From Sanguinoderma infundibulare (Eukaryota > Basidiomycota > Agaricomycetes > Polyporales > Polyporaceae), in contig JAVLRN010000006.1 of assembly GCA_032821775.1 (NCBI GenBank), forward strand, positions 3,397,590-3,461,589: a stretch of DNA of 64,000 nucleotides, written 5' to 3'. Shown here in pieces: positions 1 through 11,240 of this stretch. How positions within the stretch are numbered: the first letter of the stretch is position 1; the number at the start of each line of letters is the position of its first letter. The notes below the pieces were generated by a model, which made no database searches, was not told where the DNA came from, and saw only the letters and a list, made by a program, of their open reading frames with translations. The position numbers were made by a program, and so were the translations under genes.

Positions 1-1256
1 TCATTTGCAGTGCCTTCAAAACCACAAGCTCCGATTTCCTCGACTATCACACACACCTCCCACCCATCGATTTGCGCCTCAACCACACAGTGTTCAATAA
101 CGCAGCACACCTTGCCACCCTCCCACCATCCCACCCTCTCCACTCCATGGTCAAGCACTGCATGCGAAACTACCCCTGTCTACACTGCTCCCTGCTGCAT
201 GAACTCTTCCGCTCCTTTCCAGAGCTCCGGAATGTCGAAACCATTGACCCAGCCCTGGGCAGGGGGGTGGAAAGTGCGCTCACGTTCACAGTAGCTGGCG
301 ACAAGGAGCAGGTGGCCCGGGACGTTCAGGCGGCAGTGAGTGCCAAGTGACTACATGTTTTTACTGATGGCGTCCTCTCTGAAGATGGATCAGGCGCGGC
401 CGCGTCTGCGGCAGGTCGGAATCAGTGCCACGTCTGGCATGCACATCTCGGTGCCTCAACCGAACGCACCCTCCTCGACACCAAGGTCGCAGGTCTGGCC
501 CTCGCTCTCGTCGTTGTGGAGGTGGAACCCCGAGCCATGAGAATCAACGTCTACAGCAACAGCAAGAGCGCGATAGTCGCCATCTGGGAGCGATGCCCCC
601 AGCCCGGCCAGCAACTGGTGGAGATCTTCCACCGGCAGCTCTCCCGCCTGAAGGGCAAATGCCGCTCACTCGAGGTCAACTTAATATGGGCCCCAGGACA
701 CAGCGGTGGCGATAGTGCGCTCGCGGCCAGCATCCATGTGCAGACAGCAGCGGCCGGCAGTTCGACGGCCCTCCTGCGCCCCATCCAGGGGCTCCTCGAC
801 CTCCCAAGGAACGTCGACGCACTCAAGCGGGATGCCGCCGCACGGTTCCTAGAGGAATGGAAGGCGCGTTGGATTGTCTCACCTCAAGGCAGCCGGTTCA
901 TTCGCCACATCGACTCAACCCCTCCAGGCGAGCAAGTCCTCTGGTGGTTCAAGAAGCTCTCTCGTTGGCAGGCGAGCATCATCACCCAGCTCCGAAGCGG
1001 CCATATCGGCCTCAATAAGTACCTCCATCACATTAAGGCCGTTTCCTCCCCCCTCTGCACCGCTTGCGGCGAGCCCGAGACAGTAGAACATTTCCTCTTC
1101 TCGTGCCGACACTTCCGGATGGAACACGATGCATTACAGCGGGTGGTTGGCAGCCCCCTCTCGTCCCGCACGGTACTCAGAGACATCAAACACCGCACTG
1201 CGCTTATCAACTACGTCGAGGCGACCGGTCGCTTCGAGCACTACGCGGAACATTGA
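1..1256 (+). mobile_element. 5'-truncated non-LTR retrotransposon (LINE): RNase H and C-terminal zinc knuckle
   Basis: This is the tail of a LINE polyprotein that enters from the left edge. An RNase H-like stretch is spread over more than one frame: FTDG near 350, then SNSKSAIVAIWE and WAPGHSGG at about 550-710. The frame from 516 then stays open to the TGA at 1254-1256. That part ends in a cysteine/histidine knuckle (CTACGEPETVEHFLFSC at about 1058-1108), which is common at the 3' end of fungal LINE ORF2 proteins. The frame changes before 516 mean the copy is decayed. The reverse transcriptase would lie to the left, outside the window. Family assignment rests on motif order only, so a clade name is not justified. 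Confidence 0.75.
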
Positions 1257-1640
1257 CATCAAGTGCAACCAGCTGAGTCTTTTCCTTACTACTCCCTCCC
1301 AGTTTTCCCCTTTTCCTTCCCTCGCGTTCACCCCCTTTTCACTACCTCATTTCCTTTTCTCTCATTTCGCCTCGTTTCGTCTCTCTCTCTCTCTGCTCCT
1401 AGACTATATTACCATTTCGGGACTGATTTGTCTCGTTAGGCCTCCTACGTGGGCACGCCACCCTTTATCCACTAGAAGACACCCGCCCTCAAGACCCACC
1501 AACCCTCACTGTGTTCAACCACAGTTTCCGGACCCGGAGTATCTACGCGCTAGAGCATCATTTCCCTCCCTTTTCTTCTGTCTTACCCCCCTGGGCATTT
1601 GTGGGTGCCGGCCCAACCCGGTACCCCGAAGGGTAGTTTA
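1257..1640 (+). other. Probable 3' untranslated tail of the LINE
   Basis: Pyrimidine-rich, non-coding sequence follows directly on the LINE stop codon. It includes a short CT microsatellite at about 1378-1394 and ends in a C/G-rich segment near 1600-1640. No poly-A or simple 3' repeat is obvious, so the exact element end is uncertain. Confidence 0.4.
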
Positions 1641-1712
1641 GGCGGCCACCGGGGCAACTGGTGGTCCGCATTCCTGGACCGCCCATGGGCGGACGTAGTC
1701 ACCTACGGAGCC

Positions 1713-1773
1713 GTCTACACAGGCTTTTGCAAGTGCGCGGTTTATTATACCGACCGCACTTGCAAGTGCGCGG
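1713..1773 (+). repeat. Left terminal inverted repeat
   Basis: 61 bp arm, near-identical to the reverse complement of 2585-2645. It contains TTGCAAGTGCGCGG and the palindrome CGCACTTGCAAGTGCG. Confidence 0.8.
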
Positions 1774-1879
1774 GAAGATCCGGAGGGGGCTGGGCGGTGA
1801 TGGCGCGCGGGGTAGACAGGGGCAACCGTCGCGCGATTGTCGGAGGTGCGCGATTGTCGGGTCGGGAAAGAAAAGACAA

Positions 1880-1968
1880 TGGCAAAATCAGGGTTCGAAC
1901 CCCTAGCAACACGAACCATCTTGTTTTGAACAGTACTCCAATCCACTAGTCTATATACTCCTTAGGAG
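1880..1968 (-). other. tRNA-like segment (A-box and B-box), minus strand
   Basis: On the minus strand an A-box-like TAGACTAGTGGATTGG is followed about 45 bases later by a perfect B-box core, GGTTCGAACCC. This spacing is that of a pol III internal promoter. I could not fold a convincing acceptor stem or a canonical T-arm, so it is more likely a tRNA-derived (SINE) piece than a functional tRNA gene. Confidence 0.35.
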
Positions 1969-2368
1969 TAATACTATCATTTGCCCTATGTAGTGCGACG
2001 ACCCAGCATGAATCTCCGCCCAATGCCCAGATGGCGGCGCCCTGATGCAATTGCACACTCTGGAAAGTGTTGAATGAATTCTTTGTGCGTATGTTCTCTA
2101 TCAGATACCTTCCAGGGCTGAGCACTGCCGTGGACTTGCAAATATTGGGGTCATCTGCAAGTACGACCCCACTGGGACTTCACGCACTTCTGGGACACTC
2201 CCGGAGGACGCTTGCATCAGGGGCGAGACGCTTGGCATCAGGGTGAGGCGCCTCCATCAGATGGGCTGTCACTTGAATCAGGCGGCGCAGTCACTTGCAT
2301 CAGCGCGGGCGCGAGCATCGGGGCTGTAAGTATGTGTTATATACATTGTCCTCCCCAACAGGTATAAG

Positions 2369-2455
2369 GAGCTGGTGGTGTAGTGGTAAAATGGGTTGTT
2401 AGTGAAGTGTTTGGTGGTCGTTGGTTTGAGTCTTGATGGTAGCATTTTTTTTTTG
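2369..2455 (+). other. tRNA-like segment with poly-T terminator, plus strand
   Basis: GTGGTGTAGTGGTAAAATGG resembles the A-box/D-arm of a glycine-type tRNA. GGTTTGAGTCTTG about 40 bases downstream resembles a B-box, and a run of about ten T follows at 2446-2455, like a pol III terminator. The acceptor arms pair only partly. It is best read as a tRNA-derived element inside the inverted-repeat element. Confidence 0.35.
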
Positions 2456-2584
2456 AATATTAATCAATTACCATTGTATCCGAAAAGATGTACAAGATGC
2501 GCTTATAGCAGGGCTATAAATACAAACTAGAGGAGGGGCCGGAGGAGAGGGGATAGGAGGAGGGAGTGGACCGGGACCGGCGGG

Positions 2585-2645
2585 CCGCGCACTTGCAAGT
2601 GCGGTCGGTATAATAAACCGCGCACTTGCAAAAGCGTGTGTAGAC
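2585..2645 (-). repeat. Right terminal inverted repeat
   Basis: Reverse-complement partner of 1713-1773. It is followed after four bases by the second copy of the 8 bp direct repeat CACCTACG. Confidence 0.8.
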
Positions 2646-2849
2646 TCTACACCTACGACGACCGGCGGCCAGGTTATGCCCTGCGCACCTTCCTTGGATG
2701 GACAAGGGGAGATCTCTCTCTTTTACTATACTCTATGATATCATACCATACACACGCACTTTTCACCCACACGCAAGCGTAGACACTTTGTATCCCTCCG
2801 GAGAGTAGCCACATAGGCCGTAAACGGCCTGAGCGCTACTATAAAAATG

Positions 2850-2872
2850 GAATTCTCTCTCTCTCTCTCTGA
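2850..2872. repeat. CT dinucleotide microsatellite
   Basis: A simple TC run sits just upstream of the HET-domain remnant. The stretch 2650-2960 otherwise shows no gene. Confidence 0.7.
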
Positions 2873-2963
2873 TTAAACTCAGCGGGCCTGGCCTGAGAAA
2901 TCGGCCCAATCGGTGCAATTGGCGCCAATTGGTCCAATCCCACTCAAGCCCGCTTGAGCCCGC

Positions 2964-4599
2964 TTGAAATGCACTTTTGCTGATGATCTGGCAGACGTGC
3001 CCGCCGGCAGCCATGACGAACTGGGCAAGAACCGCTCGGAGTTCCACAACAGCAAATGGCATCGGCGGGGTTGGACCCTGCAGGAGCTCATAGCCCCGGA
3101 GTTCCTCATTTTCCTGTCGAAGGAATGGGAGCAGCTCAGCGCGAAGGCGGACCTGGCAGATATATTGGAAGAGATCACCAGGGTACTGGCTCCCGTTCTC
3201 CGGATGGAGATCCCCGTATCTAACGTCAGCGTTGCCTGTCGCTTCTCCTGGGCCGTGGGCCGCGAGACGACGCTGGTGGAAGACGAGGCGTACTGCTTGA
3301 TGGGCATCTTCCACATCCACATGCCATTGATTTACGGCGAGCGCGAGAATGCGTTCCAGCGACTGCAGAAGAAGATCATGGAATCCTCGACCGACACCTC
3401 ACTTTTCGCGTGGGAGGGTGGTGGTGGTGGTGGTGGTCGCGGCGGCGGCGCGAGGCCTCTATTCGACACTTCCGATCATCGTTCCCCCACAGATTGCATA
3501 CAACTACATGACACACCGTCAGCTTGCCTGTTCGCCCGCTCCCCAGCAGATTTCGATGGGTGCTCTGGAGTCGCATTTGACTCTTCCATGATGGCTCCAA
3601 AGAATGGGAAGACCATCAAGGTGCATTGTTTCTGCGTGGTGGATGTTGAACATCTGCTTATTCTGATTTGATTAGTACACATCCTCACATCGAGGTGGCC
3701 GCAGCGCCCTCCCAAAGCGGGCATCTCGAGCTTCTCCACCTCCAACTATCCTGGCCTTTTCAGTCACGGCCTTCGGATGCCGAACGAAAATGCAAGTCGT
3801 CGAGTTGGATCGCATAACCATCGGAGTGTTACGCTGTTATCTCGACGAGGACGGAGCGCAGGACGCCTGGCATACTCTGGCATTACTCTTGACACCTTGT
3901 CTCTACGCCGACGATCCAAAACGTCCGACCTACCACGTCGGAGCGTGGGATCCTACATGCAGCAGTCTCCGACGCACCATGCTAGTCGAGGTTTGAGGAT
4001 CCACCATCATACTCGGCGATCGAAAGGTTGTGCCTCGGCGGAAAACGATATTCATCACGCATTGTCCGCCACCTGGTTTGGCGAACCCGGTCCGCTTCCA
4101 CATCCCCTCGAATAACGCCATGTCCCCCCCATTCCGCATTCCTCTGGAGACCATACAGCACGAGCTCGAGGACTGGAGGCTGGAACAGTTGACTCCAACC
4201 GAGTCCAGCTGGACCGGAGAGCCTCCGATGATGCTCGTCTTCCAGTACTCTGGCAAGGGCACTGAATTCCTCCTCAAGAAACCTTGGCTCACAGTCGTCC
4301 TCGGACTGTGCTCCGAGGCCGCTGATGCCGGGTCGGGCTCATCGTCTCCTGGTTCGCATTGGGCGGAGATCCTGATTTTCAATGCGGACAAGATGATCTC
4401 AGGAGCTCTGCCTCACACCATCTCCCACAAGGGCAACCACTTCCGCTCGTGGCCTGATCAGCGGCGGACGCGTACATATGAAAGCCATAGCCCAGGGCTG
4501 TTCCCTGCAGAACAGGCTGATTTCATGGTTAGCGTGACCATGTCCTTCACGCCGTGCCCTAAGAGTCCGGGAAGTACCCTCGTCCTGCACCTGAAGTGA
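2964..4599 (+). pseudogene. HET-domain (heterokaryon incompatibility) protein, decayed and 5'-truncated
   Basis: HET proteins mediate non-self recognition between fungal mycelia. The frame from 2964 reads LADVPAG, then WHRRGWTLQELIAP, then EDEAYCLMGIF and PLIYGERENAFQRLQ. These are the conserved central blocks of the HET domain in order. The N-terminal HET block is absent, so the copy lacks its 5' end. A GGT microsatellite at about 3417-3437 codes a glycine run, followed by LFARSPADF, the usual region after the domain. C-terminal sequence resumes in another frame (MQVVELDRITIGVLRC at about 3790), meets an in-frame TGA at 3994-3996, and continues to a stop at 4599. A frame change, a nonsense codon and the missing start all indicate a pseudogene; part of the frame change could be an intron. 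Confidence 0.65.
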
Positions 4600-4780
4600 T
4601 GCAAGTCGGGTTTCCTCTTTATGTGTGCAAGTATTCATGAGATGTCGATGCCATCCCCAGATCGCCGGCGACCGCTGGTTATACCGCGCGAGCATGAAAG
4701 CTGGAACCCTCGTCCGGTCCGAATAGAGCGCGGCAGAAGAGGAAGAACCATAGCTCGCCAGACTGCCGGCGAACCTGGCG

Positions 4781-5029
4781 ATGCTTGACGCTCTGGAGTT
4801 GGGGCTGGTACTCGTGGAGGTGATTTCGGGCGGCAAGAGCGTTGAGGAGCGGGAGGCGGCCATCGCTGCATGGGAGGAGGTACGGACTCGGATGAGCGAA
4901 GGGAGGCGGGTTGGGGCGATCGCTGCGGCCAATGTGGAAGCATCATTGGGGCCTCAAGCTGGCGCCAGCCTTGAGTCTGCGCTTGAGACGGCAGCGACCA
5001 TGTCACCGGCGATGAGGCGCAAGGCTTGA
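4781..5029 (+). CDS. Small unrecognised ORF, 82 codons
   Basis: The reading frame begins MLDALELGLVLVEV and continues with alternating charged and alanine-rich residues (EEREAAIAAWEEV), which looks like amphipathic helix. In the same frame upstream there are two stops within 100 bases, so it may be the last exon or fragment of a decayed gene linked to the HET remnant. I do not recognise the protein. An overlapping minus-strand frame is also open, so strand is not certain. Confidence 0.25.
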   Translation: MLDALELGLVLVEVISGGKSVEEREAAIAAWEEVRTRMSEGRRVGAIAAANVEASLGPQAGASLESALETAATMSPAMRRKA

Positions 5030-5602
5030 ATGGAGTGCTTCGTTTATCATTCTCGTCGGTATCTCATGGATGAATCCCTCCGCGGAAGCGGCAGTAGGTT
5101 GCCGATGAAGTACATTTTCTCCTGGCCATGTATTTGCATATGTCTAATGACCGTAGAGTCCGACCACGATGACTGTATGAAGCCTTACCCTCTTGACTGA
5201 GAGACTTTCAGGGGTCCGAGTGTCGCGTGCCCACTGTCTATCGTGCATGACTTCAACGGACGACCGTGCGAGAGGAGTTGCGTACACGTTGACCCTACCT
5301 GTTAAGCAATGTCGAACCGCCAGCTGAGGGATCGCATGTGGGATTCGGAGCCGCGATACCAGTCAATTTGTCAAATAGCGACGACACCCGCACATCTTGA
5401 AACAAGACAAATATTCTATGACGATACGTAAAACAACGATGCAGCAAGCCGGCGACGAAACGCGTAGCATCAAGTCCACCCTACTGAGTCTACTCCTGGG
5501 CCGTGCTAGGCTCCGGAGTCTCGGCGAGTGACCCCAATCCAGTACCGTCCGCCCTCTTGAGCTTCTTCTTCGTCTTCGTAGGCTCAGCGTCCCTAGAACG
5601 TT
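5030..5602. other. Intergenic
   Basis: No coding pattern, repeat or RNA gene seen. It holds the 3' flank of the minus-strand kinase gene. Confidence 0.6.
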
Positions 5603-7922
5603 TCATCCAGACGACGAAAGCTGATTGTTCTTGCGAGAAGCCAGCCCATACATCTTGAACAGGTCCTCCCTACTTCTCTTCAGGCGGTCTTTCGGCTTCC
5701 AAGACCCCTCGCGGGCGAACTTGTCAAAGAGGGACAAGAGCTCCTTGTGATCCTTGAGCGGCCCGTCGGAGGGGGAGAGAGACGGCTGGGGTTCCTCGTC
5801 CTCGTCATCCGAGTCCGGGTCGTACTCGCGACTGTATGCAGCTTCGTCGATGGTGGCGTAATGGTCAGAGGAAATGTTGGCGAGCGCCGTGAGCATTTCT
5901 CCTAGGCTTCGGTTCTTCGTAGGGTCGATGAAGGGGATTGTCGAGAGCATGTTAACGAACTTCTGTTTGCCTCCGAAATGGGCACCATCTGCAGGACGGA
6001 TGTTATGGAATCCGAAGTGGCTGTCGAATATACTTTTGAGTTGGGCTGTCGCCGTTGTGTAGTGGAAGCGTAAGACGGAGTAGTGGTGAACGTGGATGAA
6101 TGATTCGACGTCGTCTGCGAGTTCGTAAGGCTTCCAGGGGTACATTCCGAGCACAGCAGAGCGGAAGGGCCATGTGCCCTAATGCTTGTAAATTAGTCGC
6201 TTGCAACGGTGAAGCAGAATATATATGACGCACAGTGTGATCGGGTTCCCTGGGCCCGGTCCCGGCTGCCATATCCTGCTTGTACTTCGAGAGATCCCAG
6301 TCGCTGAGGATGCCCTTCCGCACGAGTTTCCCGTTATCATCCTTGTACTCGTGGATGAGGATGTTGTTGAAGCTGACGTCCCGGTGAAGAACGCCGGCCT
6401 TCTCCCAAGCCTCCTTGTGGCCTGAAAACGCTAGTCAGCACGAGCACGGGACGTAAAACACTTTCAAAGGGACACACACCCTGAAAGGCATCCCTGAGGA
6501 TCGCCGAGAGCTCCCGGAAACCTTCGAAGTCGGTGAGGGGCCGGCACACTTCCTTGAGCAGGATCCGATAGTGGCAACCCGGGTAGTGCTCGCTTTCCAC
6601 GAGGTCGTGAAGCCTGGTGAGCTGAGGCGACCGATCAGCATCGAGCACGTCTCCCGCAGCGAGACAGGTCAAGACGTAGTCCCGCACGTCCTTAGCACGC
6701 AGCCGTTCGTAGACCTCGTGCTCTGGACGAATTCGACTCTTGGCGTCCTTCCTCCGCCATGAGTCCTTGAGCAACCTGAGGCGCCACGACGTCTTGCTAC
6801 CCTCTTCAACCTTCTCGAACACGACGTATGCCCGTGTACACCGACCGAACAACGAACCACTGGCGAACGTTGGGCGGCCAGCGAAGACGGTCTTGTCGCC
6901 CACCGCGAGCTTGTACATAGGCCATTCGAACGACTTGAGCTGCTCGCCCTCCCGCGCGCTCGGGTCCCAGGATAATGCGTTGTACGCCTGTGTACGCAAG
7001 TATTCTGTGGACGCGCTGGCAGCGTACTCGCGCATGGATTCTACGTCAGCATCAGTTGCGAGGCTCACGCTCTCGTCATACCCGAGCTCCTTGTCCGTCA
7101 TGCGCGCGATCTTCCAGAAGAAGATGTGCAGAGTCGGATGGTCGCGAGTACCGTAGCGGAATGGCTCGGAGACGATGGCACCCGACCGGTCGACGAAGAT
7201 GATGCGGGCCTGGTCACGGAATGCATAGACGGCGAAGAGGTGGGTGCGGTGCTGGTGACCAAAGATCTGTGCGATGCGTTCCAGGAACCGTTCCCGATAA
7301 TCGGGGACGTCGTGTTCGGAATCGGAATCAGAGCTGTCGCCGTCGCAATCCTCGTCTTCGTCGGGGGAGTCGAATTCGAATGCGCAGCGGCGGTGGTTGG
7401 TTTCAGCCTGGAGAAAGACGACGGTCTCGCTCCACACTGGTCGGCCGATCCAGTCGTGACGGACTTCAGCGCCAGCCTCCCCGTTCGTGTTTGTCGCAGC
7501 CACACACTCGGCGGGGTTGAAGCGGAGAATCTTCCGCGTACGGTCGTCATTACGATATATAGCGACGTTGACGGACACGCTCCCCCTGGAGCTGTCGTCT
7601 TCCTCGCAGTCGTCACCCGAGCCATCGTCCTCATTCCCGCCCATCTGCGGGTGGGCGGAAACGTCTCGGAAAAGGATGCTGTTTCCCCCGTGCTCGGCCA
7701 CCGACTGGCCCATCATGCACTGCCCAACGTCATGTAGATTGGAGATGCTAGCATGGTGAACACACTCACGACTTTCCGCCCCAATTCTACGCCTTCAGCC
7801 ACCGTTTTGATATCGGGATCGTAGTGGAAAGCGTCGAGCTCTCGATCTGTAGGAAACCCGCCAACATTGAGGTATCTTTTGAGCATAAATCCAAGCGATG
7901 CCTGGCGCATGTTCTCTGCCAT
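5603..7922 (-). CDS. FunK1-type fungal protein kinase
   Basis: Four exons on the minus strand splice cleanly: 7922-7770, 7719-6480, 6421-6234 and 6178-5603. The introns are 50-58 bp with GT/AG ends. The total is 2157 nt, giving 718 residues, which suits the family. The kinase part has the catalytic loop HRDVSFNNIL, LSDWDLSK in place of the DFG segment, and GTWPFRS reconstructed across the third intron. GTW is the activation-segment hallmark of FunK1 kinases, a family expanded in mushrooms with no firmly established substrates. ELADDVESF follows as usual. An acidic Ser/Asp/Glu stretch lies near the start of exon 2 and again before the basic C-terminus. The N-terminus (MAENMRQASLGFML) matches the usual family start. 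No internal stop is present, so the gene looks functional. Confidence 0.88.
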
Positions 7923-8488
7923 GCCGTTTCGAATGTCAGTCGAGGATACCTGTTGTGCAGTGGTTGAAGCGCCTCAAAGGCTGAGTGTCTGTCCCATCGC
8001 TTTATTTCAGCGTTTTATGCCCCCAAGTGATTGTTTGTTCACTTACTTAAATTCCACAATTCTGGATGAGGAGATAGCTGGATGACGACCAGCTCGGCAG
8101 CTGCTGCTGATGAAAGTTGAACGGAAAGTTGAACTTCCCGCGGTGAGCGCTTAGCGACCTTCTTGGCGCTTAGCGTGTTGGATTAGCGCCTTGACCCCGC
8201 GGCGTTCTCCGAGTACGGCGGACTTCACCATTCGTGATATCTATCTGGCTTAATAGAACTCAGCTTGGGCTCGTGCAACGAATGCAACATCAAATGTCCA
8301 TGTCATATCTCTAAGTCGAATATTCGCCACCTCAGATTTGCCCCACTCCGGGGTACCGCCTTTCCGAACCCTTCCGTCCCGCCTCTCATTCTCCCTACGT
8401 AGGACTCGCCACAGTGTCGCCGCAACGACCACATTTCCTGTAACGTACCCAGCGCGAAGCTGTGTCCCAGAATATAGCGCGGAACCGT
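7923..8488. other. Intergenic, FunK1 upstream region
   Basis: No gene seen. The decamer GCGCTTAGCG occurs at about 8147 and again at about 8166, a short direct repeat that might be a regulatory motif. Confidence 0.5.
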
Positions 8489-10526
8489 TCACATAGACGC
8501 TTTGCGCTTCCTGAAGAGGACTCGACCATCCGGCACAGGGGCAACACTAACCCCGGGCCCACGATACACGCCGGGGGGGGCCGCGAACCCGTCCCCGCCC
8601 AGCTTCATGTCGTAATTGAGAACGATGTATGCGAGGATCGCCTTCAGTTTGTTTGATGCGAAGTATCTGCCAGGGCCGAGGTCGTTGTTAACCACGCATA
8701 TTACGCACCGAGAGGCATGACGGGGGGAAGCGAAGCAAATCACGACGTACCAAGCATGAGGACCATGGCCGAACTCTGGGGAGGTGCTCGTAAACTGGTG
8801 TCTCAAGGCCTCTCCCGCTTCACGCCGCATGCGCGCGAAGCGAAACGCGTTGAACGTATCGGTGTTCTCCGAGCCGGTGCCAACGGTGTCACGATGCCAC
8901 GGATACGCCGCGGCGAACACAAGGGTCAGCTTCGAGATCCGGGTGCCGTCGTCGAGCGTACTGTGCAGAGCGCCATACCGTGGTAGCGCAGAGTTTCCCG
9001 TAGGATGCTGTCGAGCTTCCATATGTTGCCCATCGCGGTGCTCGTCCAGTTATCGGCCGCAATACTTGCCTCGATGTCCTCCCGCAGTTGCTCGACAAGA
9101 TCGGGCTTCTCCCCGAGATGATAGAGCACGTGGGTGATATTCTGAAAAACACATCGCGCGGTCACAGCATGCGTTAAAGACGTGGAGATAACAAGTACTC
9201 ACTTTCGTCAAAGTGTGGGTAGCCGCGAAATTCAGCACCAAAAGTCGTTGTACAATGACGAATGTTGATTCTCTTTTCTGTATCGCTCTTTCCAGGATAA
9301 GCTGCAGGTCATTCTGGGATCTGTCAGTCAACCGACGATGTTACTTGTGCTCGGTAGGAACCACTACCCACCGGTTTGTCATTCCACCCTTCGCCGGATT
9401 CTGCCAAGGCTTTCTTCCGCTCTTCAACGAGGAGCCGAAGATGGGATGCAGTGCTACTTGTGGCATGTTTCACTTTGCTGATGAACGGGGCAACGACGCT
9501 GCACATTTGAGATTAGCAATGTTTCGAGACTCCGCTCCGAGTTACGGACTACCCACCGCCCGACAAACTCCGGGAAACAACGAAGGACAGCGGCCACCTG
9601 CACAACATTCACAGCGTACCCGATGGCCAGAGCGAGGTACTCCTCACTGTGACCTAGTACAGATCAGGTCAATCGCCGTCGCCCGTTCTCAATCGCGCGA
9701 GGCCGGCGGACATAACGGAAGTCCGACAAAGACTCGGTTACTCGCTCGAGCAACGACCTTCTACATCGCAGGAAGAACGTGCACACTCGACCGTTCTGCA
9801 ACACACGCATATCATGTCAGTTTTGTCCGCACGACTGTACTAAAGATCACATCACGATACCATTGTCCTTGGTTACGATGAGTTCTCTGACCGCCAGCAC
9901 TACCTCGTCTATGACGTCCGGTAGGATGACCGGAAGCATCCGTGCGAGCTTCTCCTTCACAATAGTAATTTGGTACTGGTCCGAAATGACTTTAGGCTCG
10001 AGGACGTGCATACTCTTCATAACCTGCTCCGCCCATCGCATCACTTCAGAGCCGACTTCGCGATGCCGAGTCACGACCGGACACGCACCTCTTGGATTCC
10101 AAGCCGCATGGACAGGTCCTCATCTGAACGTGCCCTGAGCGCCTAGACCATGTTGCGCCCGGAGGCAATGACCATCCATTGGTCCAGGAAGGCGACCTTG
10201 AACGTTGATTCTGATACTAGCGCATAGACCCATGAGCAGATGCACACACAGAATACGTCGAGAGAGAAGGTGTGCCTTTCTGTAGCCTTCTTCGAGTACC
10301 TCCCTGCAGTTGCGCAGAGTGCGCCACGCGGTGAGATAAGACAAGGGAGGAACCACCAATGGTGGGGATGGAATGTAGCTATGCTCGACAGCCAGGAGTC
10401 AGCGAATAGGAACCTGTGGTGGTGACAACGATGTGATGGACTCACAGGATTATTGAACCACCGCACGGCGTAGATTGCGATGACTATGGCCACGCCAGTG
10501 AGTACGACGGCCTGGAGGTCCCCCAT
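8489..10526 (-). pseudogene. Cytochrome P450 pseudogene (O-methylsterigmatocystin/CYP512-CYP5150-like)
   Basis: All main P450 landmarks occur in order on the minus strand. The membrane anchor is MGDLQAVVLTGVAIVIAIYA (10526 down). The C-helix part contains AFLDQWMV. The sequence ASNRVFVGLPLC lies near 9740. The I-helix is LNFAATHTLT, the K-helix ExxR is KLDSILRETLR, and FNAFRFARMR leads to the heme segment FGHGPHA and then GRYFASNKLKAILAYI. These would make a microsomal monooxygenase. The gene is broken. A TAG at 10143-10145 interrupts exon 2 after ASGRNMV. The intron that splits the heme cysteine codon after FGHGPHA has GG where AG is expected, so the Cys-Pro-Gly joint cannot be made by normal splicing. 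A few residues before FGHG also seem missing. The subfamily is a guess. Confidence 0.8.
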
Positions 10527-11240
10527 TCGTGCCAGTCGTCGCTAGGCAAGGAAGAGTGTCGTTGAACGGTGAGGTGTTGTGGTCGAGAGTAAGCCGTGCA
10601 GCTTCAGAGCAGCAAGGTCCATTGATTTGCTCCTCCGCGCTTGTGGGAGACTCATGTGAGGCCTTCGCATCGTCTTCTAGGCAAACTTTAACATAGAGAC
10701 GTACGAACAGAGAAATACCATAGTTGAATGGAGGACTGAGGCATACGTGTGTTTGTTTGGGCGTTGTGCGATGCCAGCGTGGAAGCAAGTCATGTATCCA
10801 TGCGACGACACGGTCTACGGCAACCTTGGGATCAAAAGAGGGACAAAATTGACCACAAACAAATATATGGCACACCTCCACGACCTCCCGCGGCGCCTTC
10901 TGGGAATACCGACGGAGAGATCTCGGTTCAGTTGCGCTATTGCATGTGAATGCGGCACTCGTGGTCATGCAGTGCGTGCACCGTGAAGAGTGCTCGGCGC
11001 ACTCGGATTCCCTCTATTCAAGGTCCACGCAACACGTACATGACGTCGGCACTTTCGAATGCCTAAGGATCTTGCGAAGGAATTAGTCATGCGACAAACT
11101 CGGTAGATGGATCGCAAAGCCAAACGCACCGGGTAGCCTCTGTCAAGCTCATCAGCTATCCACTCGCCATCTGTATGGTCCTCGCTCGCCAGAACATGCC
11201 ACTTGAACCAGATATTCGGTGCATATTTCCTTATATTTCC
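10527..11240. other. Intergenic between P450 pseudogene and cassette
   Basis: Open frames here (for example minus 10968-10450) show no recognisable protein, and I treat them as chance. No repeats noted. Confidence 0.45.

Larger units (their letters stand above)
1708..2649. mobile_element. Non-autonomous DNA transposon (MITE-like) with 61 bp inverted ends and 8 bp target duplication
   Basis: A 61 bp sequence at 1713-1773 recurs in reverse complement at 2585-2645 with only one or two mismatches. Just outside, the 8 bp CACCTACG occurs at both 1700-1707 and 2650-2657, as expected of a target-site duplication. Eight-base duplications are typical of the hAT superfamily, so this is inferred to be a hAT-type MITE of about 0.94 kb. 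No transposase-like ORF lies inside. The interior carries two tRNA-like segments (1880-1968 minus, 2369-2455 plus) and GCATCAGG-type short repeats at about 2210-2330. Each arm is itself partly palindromic around CGCACTTGCAAGTGCG. Confidence 0.7.

Noticed and set aside
1880..1968. True tRNA gene on the minus strand
   Set aside because: A and B boxes are present, but acceptor and T-arm pairing fail on inspection; kept only as a tRNA-like segment.
6740..7737. Long plus-strand ORFs opposite FunK1
   Set aside because: They are antisense shadows of a well-supported kinase exon rich in GC-ending codons.
10450..10968. 172-codon minus-strand ORF upstream of the P450
   Set aside because: It overlaps the P450 start in another frame and has no domain-like pattern.
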